This document shows, piece after piece, positions 1 through 7,031 of a stretch of DNA of 7,048 nucleotides. Within the stretch, counting starts at the first letter, position 1; the number at the start of each line of letters is the position of its first letter. Source of the stretch: Bacteroides sp. (lineage in GTDB: Bacteria > Bacteroidota > Bacteroidia > Bacteroidales > Bacteroidaceae). A program made the translations under genes and the position numbers. A model generated the notes under the pieces. The model did not search any database and was not told the origin of the DNA. It saw nothing but the letters and a program-made list of their open reading frames with translations. Where the stretch lies: the NCBI GenBank assembly GCA_030529405.1, contig JAUMWZ010000084.1:1-7048 (forward strand), given 5' to 3'.

Positions 1-1
1 G

Positions 2-85
2 TTCGACTTAGACAATAACAAACAGATTTGGAAGAAAGCTAACATAACAGGCAAGATACATAAGTTGGCATATAGAAATAAATAA
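2..85 (+). CDS. C-terminal tail of an upstream gene (partial, product unknown)
   Basis: The second forward frame is open from the window edge to a TAA at 83-85 and encodes 27 residues ending in ITGKIHKLAYRNK. The other two forward frames meet a stop within the first 20 bases. The stop lies only 8 nt before the ATG of the first metalloprotease, which is the spacing of genes in one operon. The tail is too short to assign a family. Its alternating polar and hydrophobic residues with W, I, L and Y would suit a terminal beta strand, but that is weak inference. The same stretch could simply be non-coding leader that happens to be open, since 27 codons is short. Confidence 0.55.
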   Translation, partial: FDLDNNKQIWKKANITGKIHKLAYRNK

Positions 86-93
86 TTCAAGAG

Positions 94-2679
94 ATGAATA
101 TATTGGGATTAAGACAGATAGCACTCATAGTGCTATCTGTTGTTTTTACTATTGATGGGTTGGCTATAAGTAATTCTACGCTACTGCTTAGTCCTTCAAA
201 AAAAGAAGAAACCAAATACAGCAAATTATTTAAGGGAAAGAGAGTAGAAACGGTTAAGAGTCGGTTTATGACCCTCCATAAGTTAGACTCTAAGCTCTTT
301 ATTGAGTTGCCGTTGAAGTATTTAGACGAAGAAATGCTTATAGGTGCAACAGTGTCTTCAGTGTCAGACCCTACATACGTATCGGTAGGTATGAAAAACT
401 CTGACCCTTTACACGTTAAGTTTATGGTGCAAGATAGTGCAGTGGTGGTTAAGAAGATAAACACTTTAGTTTATGATGACTTAGCAAATAAACCATTGAC
501 AGATGCTTTTGAACTAAACTACAGAGACCCACTGATTACAAGTTTCCCAATATCTGCATATACCCCCGATAGCCTTTCGGTTGTATTTGATGCAACATCA
601 CTTTTGGCTAAGCCTAATTCTCTGATTAAGATTATACCAGAAGAAAAGGGTAGTATGAATATTACTGCATCGGCTAAGCCTGAGTTTTCGTTTATTAAGT
701 CATTAAAAGCATTTGATGATAACATAAGCGTTAAGTCAGAGTTTACTTACAACGTGAGTGCCACTATTATGAGAATTGTCAATGTAGCAAACAACATTCC
801 AACAACAATAGAGGTTACTCACTCAATACTTCTTCTGCCTAAAGAAGTTATGACACCTCGCTTTGCAGACTCAAGAGTTGGTATCTTTTCTTCAAACAAA
901 ATGTCTTTTGACGGTAGTAAAGACAAAAGCGGAAAGAAGCATTTTGCCCATCGATGGAACCTTGTTCCTTCTGATGAGCAAGCATTTATTGTGGGAGAAC
1001 TGTCTACACCTATCAAGCCGATATGCTTTTATTTAGACAACACCTTTCCTCATATTTGGCGTGAAGCAATAAGAGAAGGTGTCTTGAGGTGGAATAGTGC
1101 ATTTGAAAAGATAGGATTTAAGGAAGCTATTCAAGTGAAAGATTTCCCGACAGATGATGAAAGTTTTGACCCCGATAATCTTAAATATTCTTGCATTAGA
1201 TATATACCTAACGCCGAAGAAAACGCTATGGGTCCTTCTTGGGTAGACCCTCGTAGTGGAGAAATAATAAATGCATCGGTTATTGTGTATAATAATGTTG
1301 AAAGACTTCTGCATAAGTGGCGTTTTGTTCAAACAGCAAATGTAGATGAGAGGGTGCGTTCTAACAAGTTGCCCGATGATGTTTTGAAAGAGTCTATTGC
1401 TTATGTTATATCTCATGAGATAGGACATACACTCGGACTTATGCACAATATGTCTGCATCTTATCATTTTCCTACCGATTCTTTGCGTTCATCTACTTTT
1501 ACACAAAAGTATGGAACAACTCCTTCAATAATGGACTATGCTCGTTTCAACTATATTGCCCAACCACAAGATAAAGGTGTTAGGCTTACACCTCCTAACA
1601 TTGGAGTGTATGACTATCATGCAATAGAGTGGAACTATAAATATTTCCCCTCTCTAAAGGGTAAGCCTGCCGAGCAAGCTAAGGTTTTAGAGGCAATGGT
1701 TGATGAAAGAGTAAAAAATCCTATGTTAAGATATGGAGCACAGCAGACCTTTGTGTTAGACCCAAGTGCTATAAGTGAGGACTTAGGCAATGACCCTATA
1801 AAGAGCAGTAATTATGGGATTAAGAATCTGCAAGGCATAAATAAGGGACTTTATGATTGGATTACAGACGATGAAGATACACGTAAGAAATCTGCTTTAG
1901 ACTTAGCCATAGCGCAACAGTATTATGCTTACCTAAAGAATGTTATGTATTTGGTAGGTGGAATATATATGAACGATGCAAAAGAAAACTCTGGTATAGC
2001 CCGACAAACAATAGTGCCAAAGAAGAAACAGCGTGAGGCTTTGCTTTGGAGTATAGACCAAGCAAAGAAGTTCAAAAGCTATTCCAATTCTCGTTTAGAG
2101 AAGAACAAGTTCTTGTCTATCAGTTATTACGACCAACTTCTTGAATTTATCACAAACGATATATTAAATCTTCGTGCAAGAATATTAGTTGCATCTAACA
2201 TCTCTGATAATACTTACAGCATGAAAGAGTATTTCAACGATGTGTATACTCAGTTCTTCAAGTCGGTAATTCAAGGCACAAAGCCTAACAATGCAGAGAA
2301 GATTATGCAGAAAACCTTTGTAGAGCTGGGCTCTATGTCAGTTACAACAGGCAAAGCACCTATCTCTTTGCCTTTCCAACTTGCAGATGGTAAGAGTCTT
2401 GCAGAAGTTTACTTTGGACTTACAGAGAAGTATGGCTCACTGCCTAATGACCTCGTCGATAAGCTAAAAGTTTCTGCTTATGGCGACCCAAGCAAAACAA
2501 TCTACCCGAAAGTAAACCTTGAACAGATGGACAATTCGAGCATATATTTCTATGATGCTTTGATGAAACTAAAGCCATTGCTCATTATTAGAGTTAAGTC
2601 TACTACTGATGTAGATCTGAAAGCACACTATCAATCACTCTTATATAAGGTAAACAAGGCACTAAGAATTAAGTCGTAA
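94..2679 (+). CDS. Exported zinc-dependent metalloprotease (DUF5118 / DUF5117 / Met-zincin), first paralog
   Basis: Predicted secreted or envelope-anchored zinc endopeptidase of the Bacteroidetes DUF5118-DUF5117-Met-zincin (DUF4953) family; the substrate is unknown. Residues 1-24 look like a Sec signal peptide (R7, hydrophobic 9-18, likely cut after GLA at 24). A DUF5118-like segment follows at about 41-90 (KYSKLFKGK, then MTLHKLD and IGATVSSVSD), then DUF5117-like sequence to about 300, including PRFADSRVG at 255-263. RWNSAFEKIGF (332-342) and GPSWVDPR (380-387) precede the catalytic core. HEIGHTLGLMH at 441-451 gives zinc ligands H441, H445 and H451 and the general base E442; SIMDYA with M480 is the Met-turn. 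Nothing essential is missing, so an active enzyme is expected. No type IX secretion C-terminal domain or membrane anchor is apparent. The 861-aa length suits the family. The ATG at 94 is chosen because it gives a signal peptide and follows the upstream stop by 8 nt; there is no strong Shine-Dalgarno, as is normal in Bacteroidetes. Confidence 0.93.
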   Translation: MNILGLRQIALIVLSVVFTIDGLAISNSTLLLSPSKKEETKYSKLFKGKRVETVKSRFMTLHKLDSKLFIELPLKYLDEEMLIGATVSSVSDPTYVSVGMKNSDPLHVKFMVQDSAVVVKKINTLVYDDLANKPLTDAFELNYRDPLITSFPISAYTPDSLSVVFDATSLLAKPNSLIKIIPEEKGSMNITASAKPEFSFIKSLKAFDDNISVKSEFTYNVSATIMRIVNVANNIPTTIEVTHSILLLPKEVMTPRFADSRVGIFSSNKMSFDGSKDKSGKKHFAHRWNLVPSDEQAFIVGELSTPIKPICFYLDNTFPHIWREAIREGVLRWNSAFEKIGFKEAIQVKDFPTDDESFDPDNLKYSCIRYIPNAEENAMGPSWVDPRSGEIINASVIVYNNVERLLHKWRFVQTANVDERVRSNKLPDDVLKESIAYVISHEIGHTLGLMHNMSASYHFPTDSLRSSTFTQKYGTTPSIMDYARFNYIAQPQDKGVRLTPPNIGVYDYHAIEWNYKYFPSLKGKPAEQAKVLEAMVDERVKNPMLRYGAQQTFVLDPSAISEDLGNDPIKSSNYGIKNLQGINKGLYDWITDDEDTRKKSALDLAIAQQYYAYLKNVMYLVGGIYMNDAKENSGIARQTIVPKKKQREALLWSIDQAKKFKSYSNSRLEKNKFLSISYYDQLLEFITNDILNLRARILVASNISDNTYSMKEYFNDVYTQFFKSVIQGTKPNNAEKIMQKTFVELGSMSVTTGKAPISLPFQLADGKSLAEVYFGLTEKYGSLPNDLVDKLKVSAYGDPSKTIYPKVNLEQMDNSSIYFYDALMKLKPLLIIRVKSTTDVDLKAHYQSLLYKVNKALRIKS

Positions 2680-2723
2680 CTCGCTTGTTGAGTAGGTTCG
2701 ATGGGAGCGTTACTTGTGTTTTA

Positions 2724-2776
2724 AGCCTGTATGATTATATGTTTATAATGACCTATTCAATCTCGGCTCACAGGCT
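2724..2776. repeat. Inverted repeat AGCCTGT...ACAGGCT between the protease genes
   Basis: A perfect 7-bp inverted repeat has arms at 2724-2730 (AGCCTGT) and 2770-2776 (ACAGGCT). Inside it lies a second perfect 6-bp inverted repeat, ATTATA (2734-2739) and TATAAT (2744-2749), with a TGTT loop. There is no following T-tract, so it is not a classical terminator. It might fold in the message between the two protease genes, but in AT-rich DNA such short arms can arise by chance. Confidence 0.4.
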
Positions 2777-2792
2777 ATATACGCTTTGGAAA
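2775..2792 (-). repeat. Half-element of the dispersed intergenic repeat (reverse orientation)
   Basis: Read on the minus strand this is TTTCCAAAGCGTATATAG, which matches 16 of 18 positions of the segment at 5667-5684. It sits just before the palindrome at 2799-2826, as the other copy does before the palindrome at 5698-5727, but in the opposite orientation. The pairing of the two parts in both gaps supports a shared repeat family. Confidence 0.5.
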
Positions 2793-2798
2793 ACGAAT

Positions 2799-2826
2799 AT
2801 ATATAGTTTACTTTTAAACTGTACAT
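2799..2826. repeat. AT-rich imperfect palindrome, copy 1 of the dispersed intergenic repeat
   Basis: The core AGTTTA-CTTT-TAAACT (2805-2820) is a perfect 6-bp inverted repeat. The pairing extends outward to 2799 and 2826 with one G-T wobble and one mismatch. It shares the AGTTTACTT core and the flanking TATA-rich arms with the copy at 5698-5727. It lies about 100 nt before the second protease start. It could be a short palindromic repeat, a protein-binding site or an RNA hairpin; the sequence alone does not decide. Confidence 0.6.
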
Positions 2827-2923
2827 GGTTAAGATTCAAACTCTTAAAGGTTTAGAAACACGAGAATATTATACTGTTTAATGCAGGATACACCCTGTAT
2901 TGACATAAAGAAAAGAATAAATA

Positions 2924-5554
2924 ATGAGAAAAAACATACTAATATTTTTAGCTTCTTTGTTGTTGAGCTGTGTATGTGTTGATTCTAACGCACAGATATT
3001 TAAGTTTCTGAAAAAGAAACCTAAGAAAGAGCAGAAGAAAGAACAAAGTAAGTACGAAAAAATATTGTCTAACAAACACAAAGAGAGCAGTAAGAGTGCT
3101 TTTCTTGGGCTACACAAGATTGACGGTAAAGTGTATGTGGACATACCAAAAGAAACTTTGGGAAAAGATGTGCTTGTTGGTGCCACAATATCTTCTGTGT
3201 CAAACCCTCAACTAGGTATGATTGGCTTCAAAAACTCTAATCCTGTGCATTTTAGGTTTGTTCAGAAAGACAGTACAATCGTTATGCAAGTGGTCAATCT
3301 AGAGTTTCTTTATGACAAAAAAAGAGAAGGTATTGCTGAGGCTACAAGGTTAAACTATGGAGATTTGTCGCTTTATAGATTTGATATTGCAGGATATAAC
3401 CCCGACGGCTCGTCAATACTCTTTGACGCATCTTCGTTTTTCTTGAAAGAAGAACGCTTTTACCCTATAATGACAACATCAGTAGGTAGTTTCTACATCT
3501 CGTCTAATGTAGAAGACAAACTTTCTCATATCAAGTCCGTAAAGTGTTTCGAAGATAATGCTTCTATTAAGGTTGATAGGAGCTATAAAATAACGTTTAA
3601 CGGTAAAGGAGGTAACACTCCGATTAAAAATTATCCTGCAACATTTGGCATAACATATACTATTTTGAAGTTGCCGGAGCAGACAATGACGCCAAGACTT
3701 GCAGACACACGAGTGGGAGTGTTTCAGACAGAAAAGATACTTCTTAACGACGATGTAGTGGAGAAAGTAGCCTTTGCTAAACGATGGAGAATAGAACCGA
3801 AAGACAATGACGCATACCTTAGAGGCGAACTGTGTGAACCTAAGAAACCAATAGTGTTTTATGTAGAGAATACTTTTCCTAAGTTGTGGAAAGAGGCAAT
3901 AAAGAACGGCATACTAAGGTGGAATAGTGCTTTTGAAAAAATAGGATTTAAGAATGTTGTAAGGGTTACAGATTTCCCCACAGACGACCCTGCTTTTGAC
4001 CCCGACAATCTTAAATATTCTTGCATAAGATACATACCTGTTGCCACAGAAAATGCTATGGGACCCTCATGGGTAGACCCACGAACAGGAGAAATAATAA
4101 ATGCATCGGTCTTGGTGTATAATGACATCATCAAGATTGTGAACAATTGGCGATTTGTGCAAACATCACAACTTGACGAAAGAGTGAGAACAAAGAAGAT
4201 GCCTGATGATATTGTAAGTCAGTCAATGGAATATATTATAGCTCATGAAATAGGACATACTCTAGGATTTATGCATAACATGGCTGGTTCGTCTTCTTTC
4301 TCAGTAGATTCATTGCGCTCTGCCAGCTTTACAAATAAGTATGGCACAACGGCTACTATTATGGATTATGCACGCTACAACTATATAGCACAGCCGTCAG
4401 ATAAGGGCGTCAGACTAGACCCACCTTATCTTGGTGCCTACGATAACTTCTTAGTTGAGTGGACTTATAAGCATTTCCCGAATCTGAATGGTAATTACTT
4501 TGCCGAGTCGAAAGATTTGAATAAGCTCCTAGATAAATATGCCACAAATCCTCTTTATAGACACGGTGTGCAGCAATTTGGCAATAATCGATACGATCCT
4601 TCTGCTATTGAGGAGGACTTGGGCGATGACCCTGTGAAGGCAAGCAATTATGGAATTAAGAATTTGCAATATATACTGTCTAACCTAACGAAGTGGATTT
4701 CAGACGATGAAGATAGTGATCATAAAACAGACTTATATAATGAGATAGCTTTTCAAGCATATAGATATGTGAGCAATGTTTTTGAAAATGTTCCTGGAAT
4801 ATATCTGTATCAAACTAGTGAGTCGTCAAATTTGCCTAGAATGAAGGTTGTTCCAAAAGAAAAGCAACGTGAATCTGCTTTGTGGTTGCTTAATATGGCG
4901 AAAACATTTGCCACTCTTGGAAGTGATGAGATAGAGGGCAAACTTTACTATGCAGGACACAGACCTTTCAAAGCCTTGTCTAAAGATATTCAAGCTATGT
5001 CTGTTCTGAACACATCTAAGCTTTCTCTTTCTTACTATGTAGATTCTCTTTCTTACTCGCCTTTAGAATATTGTCAAGATGTGTATGAGTTTGTGTTCGA
5101 CAAGACTATTAAGAGGGTGGATAAACTTACCGAAGCCGACAAATCACTTCAAGCCACTTACGTGAAGATGTTAAGTCATCATGCCACTCAAATAGGTGGA
5201 GGTAGGGTAGATATGAATGAGCCTAACAAGATTGTTGCAGATAATTTATTGCGAACAAACAACTTGGCAGACGTTATTTCTCTTAATAGCAGAAGGACAT
5301 GTTCTTGTTGTTCGTTTGACAATATGTCTGACAATGAGATTGCTTTATCAGAGAAAAGGTTTGCAAACTTTGGTAATGGATATGGATTTCCTGAAGACCT
5401 ATGGGGGCAGACTATAAACAAAACGGCTGACTATCTGTTTCACTATGCCTTGAAAGTTAGAGATTTGCTTGAGGAGGTAATACCCCAAACAAAAGACAGC
5501 GAAACAAAGCTACACTATCAGTATTTGTTGTTGCAGTTCAAGGCGATATTGTAG
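2924..5554 (+). CDS. Exported zinc-dependent metalloprotease (DUF5118 / DUF5117 / Met-zincin), second paralog
   Basis: A paralog of the preceding protease with the same domain order and a similar length (876 aa). RWNSAFEKIGF (332-342), GPSWVDPR (380-387), HEIGHTLGFMH (441-451; ligands H441, H445, H451; base E442) and the Met-turn TIMDYA (M480) sit at the same residue numbers as in its neighbour, so both are expected to be catalytic. The N-terminus MRKNILIFLASLLLSC is a signal sequence. The favoured cut is by signal peptidase I at SNA|Q (23/24), but LLSC at 13-16 could be a relaxed lipobox giving a lipoprotein. A very lysine-rich stretch follows (about 27-43). The part after about residue 770 differs strongly from the neighbour and contains CSCC (C793, C795, C796). 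The start has no clear Shine-Dalgarno but an A/T-rich leader (GAATAAATA before ATG). It probably shares a transcript with the first protease, as no terminator is evident between them. The substrate is unknown. Confidence 0.94.
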   Translation: MRKNILIFLASLLLSCVCVDSNAQIFKFLKKKPKKEQKKEQSKYEKILSNKHKESSKSAFLGLHKIDGKVYVDIPKETLGKDVLVGATISSVSNPQLGMIGFKNSNPVHFRFVQKDSTIVMQVVNLEFLYDKKREGIAEATRLNYGDLSLYRFDIAGYNPDGSSILFDASSFFLKEERFYPIMTTSVGSFYISSNVEDKLSHIKSVKCFEDNASIKVDRSYKITFNGKGGNTPIKNYPATFGITYTILKLPEQTMTPRLADTRVGVFQTEKILLNDDVVEKVAFAKRWRIEPKDNDAYLRGELCEPKKPIVFYVENTFPKLWKEAIKNGILRWNSAFEKIGFKNVVRVTDFPTDDPAFDPDNLKYSCIRYIPVATENAMGPSWVDPRTGEIINASVLVYNDIIKIVNNWRFVQTSQLDERVRTKKMPDDIVSQSMEYIIAHEIGHTLGFMHNMAGSSSFSVDSLRSASFTNKYGTTATIMDYARYNYIAQPSDKGVRLDPPYLGAYDNFLVEWTYKHFPNLNGNYFAESKDLNKLLDKYATNPLYRHGVQQFGNNRYDPSAIEEDLGDDPVKASNYGIKNLQYILSNLTKWISDDEDSDHKTDLYNEIAFQAYRYVSNVFENVPGIYLYQTSESSNLPRMKVVPKEKQRESALWLLNMAKTFATLGSDEIEGKLYYAGHRPFKALSKDIQAMSVLNTSKLSLSYYVDSLSYSPLEYCQDVYEFVFDKTIKRVDKLTEADKSLQATYVKMLSHHATQIGGGRVDMNEPNKIVADNLLRTNNLADVISLNSRRTCSCCSFDNMSDNEIALSEKRFANFGNGYGFPEDLWGQTINKTADYLFHYALKVRDLLEEVIPQTKDSETKLHYQYLLLQFKAIL

Positions 5555-5571
5555 TTCTATATATAGCTTAC

Positions 5572-5627
5572 AACACTCGTTTGGTAAATGCGTAAATTAA
5601 ACCACCCAACGAGTGTTTTTTGTTTTT
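5572..5627 (+). terminator. Rho-independent terminator of the protease gene(s)
   Basis: Left arm AACACTCGTT (5572-5581) pairs perfectly over 10 bp with AACGAGTGTT (5608-5617). Two further G-C pairs are possible after a one-base bulge (GG 5583-5584 with CC 5606-5607), leaving a loop of about 20 nt. The right arm runs straight into six T, one G and five T (5616-5627). It begins 18 nt after the stop codon. There is no A-run on the left side, so it should act only on the + strand. Confidence 0.87.
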
Positions 5628-5666
5628 ATTCCCTTCAGATGTTTTGTTTCTGCTGTATTTGTGCTA

Positions 5667-5684
5667 TTTCCAAACCGTATATGG
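5667..5684 (+). repeat. Half-element of the dispersed intergenic repeat
   Basis: TTTCCAAACCGTATATGG matches the reverse complement of 2775-2792 at 16 of 18 positions. It also resembles the right arm of the nearby palindrome (CTTCCAAACTATATATG, 5711-5727). It lies 13 nt upstream of that palindrome. Confidence 0.5.
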
Positions 5685-5697
5685 CTGACTTGTTGAT

Positions 5698-5727
5698 TAT
5701 ATACAGTTTACTTCCAAACTATATATG
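5698..5727. repeat. AT-rich imperfect palindrome, copy 2 of the dispersed intergenic repeat
   Basis: The left arm TATATACAGTTT pairs with AAACTATATATG across a short ACTTCC spacer. All positions pair except one C-A mismatch, with a T-G wobble at the outer end. The first 14 bases (TATATACAGTTTAC) recur exactly at 7032-7045, and the AGTTTACTT core recurs at 2805-2813. It has no T-tract and lies about 90 nt after the real terminator, so it is not needed for termination. Confidence 0.62.
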
Positions 5728-5812
5728 TTTTAGAAGTGAATGATATATACTTAAACTCTTCTTTTCAGATGCTTATAGCTTGCTAAATGCTTGTTGTTAG
5801 TGTGCTTTTACG

Positions 5813-5843
5813 TTGTATTTCACTAAAATAATCTCTATCTTTG
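5813..5843 (+). promoter_or_regulatory. Bacteroidetes-type promoter of ychF
   Basis: TATCTTTG at 5836-5843 is a perfect match to the Bacteroidetes -7 element TAnnTTTG. A TTG at 5813-5815 lies 20 nt upstream, the usual position of the -33 TTTG/TTG element. Transcription should start a few bases after 5843, giving a leader of roughly 40 nt before the ATG at 5889. The match is to the vegetative sigma factor of this phylum, so constitutive expression is expected. Confidence 0.82.
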
Positions 5844-5888
5844 CACCCGATATTTTTTCAGAATTTAATAACAAAACAATATTTATAG

Positions 5889-6992
5889 ATGGCTTTACAG
5901 TGTGGAATTGTTGGATTGCCTAATGTTGGTAAATCTACACTTTTTAATTGCTTGTCTAACGCTAAGGCGCAGGCAGCAAACTTTCCTTTTTGTACAATAG
6001 AACCTAACGTTGGCGTTATTACGGTGCCAGACGAAAGACTAAATAAACTTGCAGAGATTGTTAAACCACAGAGAATTGTTCCTACAACGGTTGAGATTGT
6101 TGATATCGCTGGGCTTGTGAAAGGTGCGAGCAAAGGAGAAGGGTTGGGAAACAAATTCTTGGCAAATATCAGAGAAACAGATGCTATCATACACGTTCTT
6201 AGATGTTTCGATGATGAAAATGTAACCCACGTAGACGGAAGTGTAAACCCTGTGAGAGACAAGGAGATTATTGATTACGAACTTCAGCTTAAAGATCTTG
6301 AAACTGTTGATAGCAGAATACAAAAGGTGCAAAAGCAGGCTCAAACGGGAGGAGATAAGGTTGCTAAGTTGATGTATGACGTATTGGTAAAATATAAAGC
6401 TGCTCTTGAAGAAGGAAAGTCGGCACGTACGGTGTCGTTTGACACTAAAGACGAGCAAAAGGCTGCTAAGGAGTTGTTCCTTCTAACCAGCAAACCAGTA
6501 ATGTATGTCTGCAACGTGGACGAAAAGAGTGCTGCAACAGGAAATAAGTATGTTGATATGGTAAGAGAAGCAGTGAAAGACGAGAATGCAGAGATACTTG
6601 TTGTAGCTGCACGCACAGAGGCTGATATTGCTGAACTTGAAACATACGAAGACAGACAGATGTTTTTAGAAGAAGTTGGGCTAAAAGAGTCTGGAGTGGC
6701 ACGTCTTATACGTTCTGCATACAGTTTGCTTAATCTGCAAACATACTTTACTGCAGGAGTGCAAGAAGTAAGAGCATGGACATTCGAGAAAGGCTGGAAA
6801 GCACCTCAATGTGCAGGAGTGATACATACCGATTTCGAGAAAGGCTTCATTCGTGCAGAGGTTATCAAGTTTGACGACTATATAAACTATGGCTCTGAAA
6901 CGGCTGTGAAAGAGGCTGGTAAGCTAAGCGTTGAGGGCAAGGAATATGTTGTGCAAGACGGTGATATTATGCACTTTAGGTTTAATGTGTAG
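5889..6992 (+). CDS. ychF: YchF, redox- and ribosome-associated P-loop ATPase (Obg family)
   Basis: A cytoplasmic, near-universal Obg-family NTPase that prefers ATP to GTP. Its family is known for ribosome association and roles in translation and oxidative-stress response. The Walker A motif GLPNVGKST is at 9-17, the switch I region FPFCTIEPN at 32-40 and the G3 motif DIAGLVKGASKGEGLG at 72-87. In place of the GTP-specifying NKxD there is NVDE (209-212), the substitution that marks ATP-preferring YchF proteins. A helical insertion fills about 120-195. The C-terminal TGS domain covers about 280-364 and ends in the hallmark DGDIMHFRFNV. The length of 367 aa is normal and no key residue is missing. 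The ATG at 5889 gives the standard MALQCGIVG start. It has its own promoter and follows a terminator, so it is transcribed apart from the proteases. No partner gene is visible downstream. Confidence 0.98.
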   Translation: MALQCGIVGLPNVGKSTLFNCLSNAKAQAANFPFCTIEPNVGVITVPDERLNKLAEIVKPQRIVPTTVEIVDIAGLVKGASKGEGLGNKFLANIRETDAIIHVLRCFDDENVTHVDGSVNPVRDKEIIDYELQLKDLETVDSRIQKVQKQAQTGGDKVAKLMYDVLVKYKAALEEGKSARTVSFDTKDEQKAAKELFLLTSKPVMYVCNVDEKSAATGNKYVDMVREAVKDENAEILVVAARTEADIAELETYEDRQMFLEEVGLKESGVARLIRSAYSLLNLQTYFTAGVQEVRAWTFEKGWKAPQCAGVIHTDFEKGFIRAEVIKFDDYINYGSETAVKEAGKLSVEGKEYVVQDGDIMHFRFNV

Positions 6993-7031
6993 TGTCTGTT
7001 CTTGCAAAGTATTGAGAGTTTACATACAATG

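Larger units (their letters stand above)
5555..5888. other. 334-nt intergenic region between the protease gene and ychF
   Basis: This stretch contains no plausible gene. It holds, in order, the protease terminator (5572-5627), one half-element and one full palindrome of the dispersed repeat (5667-5684 and 5698-5727), an AT-rich stretch with nothing recognisable (about 5728-5812), the ychF promoter (5813-5843) and a leader of roughly 40 nt. It separates two transcription units that run in the same direction. Confidence 0.8.

Noticed and set aside
1033..1467. 144-codon minus-strand open frame opposite the first protease
   Set aside because: It is antisense to the catalytic core. Its composition is that of a shadow frame and it has no recognisable domain.
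2678..2692. Small hairpin ACTC...GAGT after the first protease stop as a terminator
   Set aside because: The stem is only 4 bp and there is no T-tract, so it cannot be called a terminator.
2778..2788. Possible promoter -7 element TACGCTTTG before the second protease
   Set aside because: It has three bases instead of two between TA and TTTG, lacks a well-placed upstream TTTG, and lies inside the repeat half-element.
2900..2905. TTGACA, resembling an E. coli -35 box
   Set aside because: It is only 18 nt from the ATG, leaving no room for a -10 box and leader, and Bacteroidetes use a different promoter consensus.
2878..3186. Minus-strand open frame overlapping the start of the second protease, with hydrophobic stretches
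   Set aside because: The hydrophobic character comes from the antisense of the lysine-rich and signal-peptide codons. No promoter or conserved motif supports it.
5217..5417. 66-codon + strand open frame inside the second protease gene
   Set aside because: It lies fully within the coding region in another frame and has no family-like motif, signal sequence or leader of its own.
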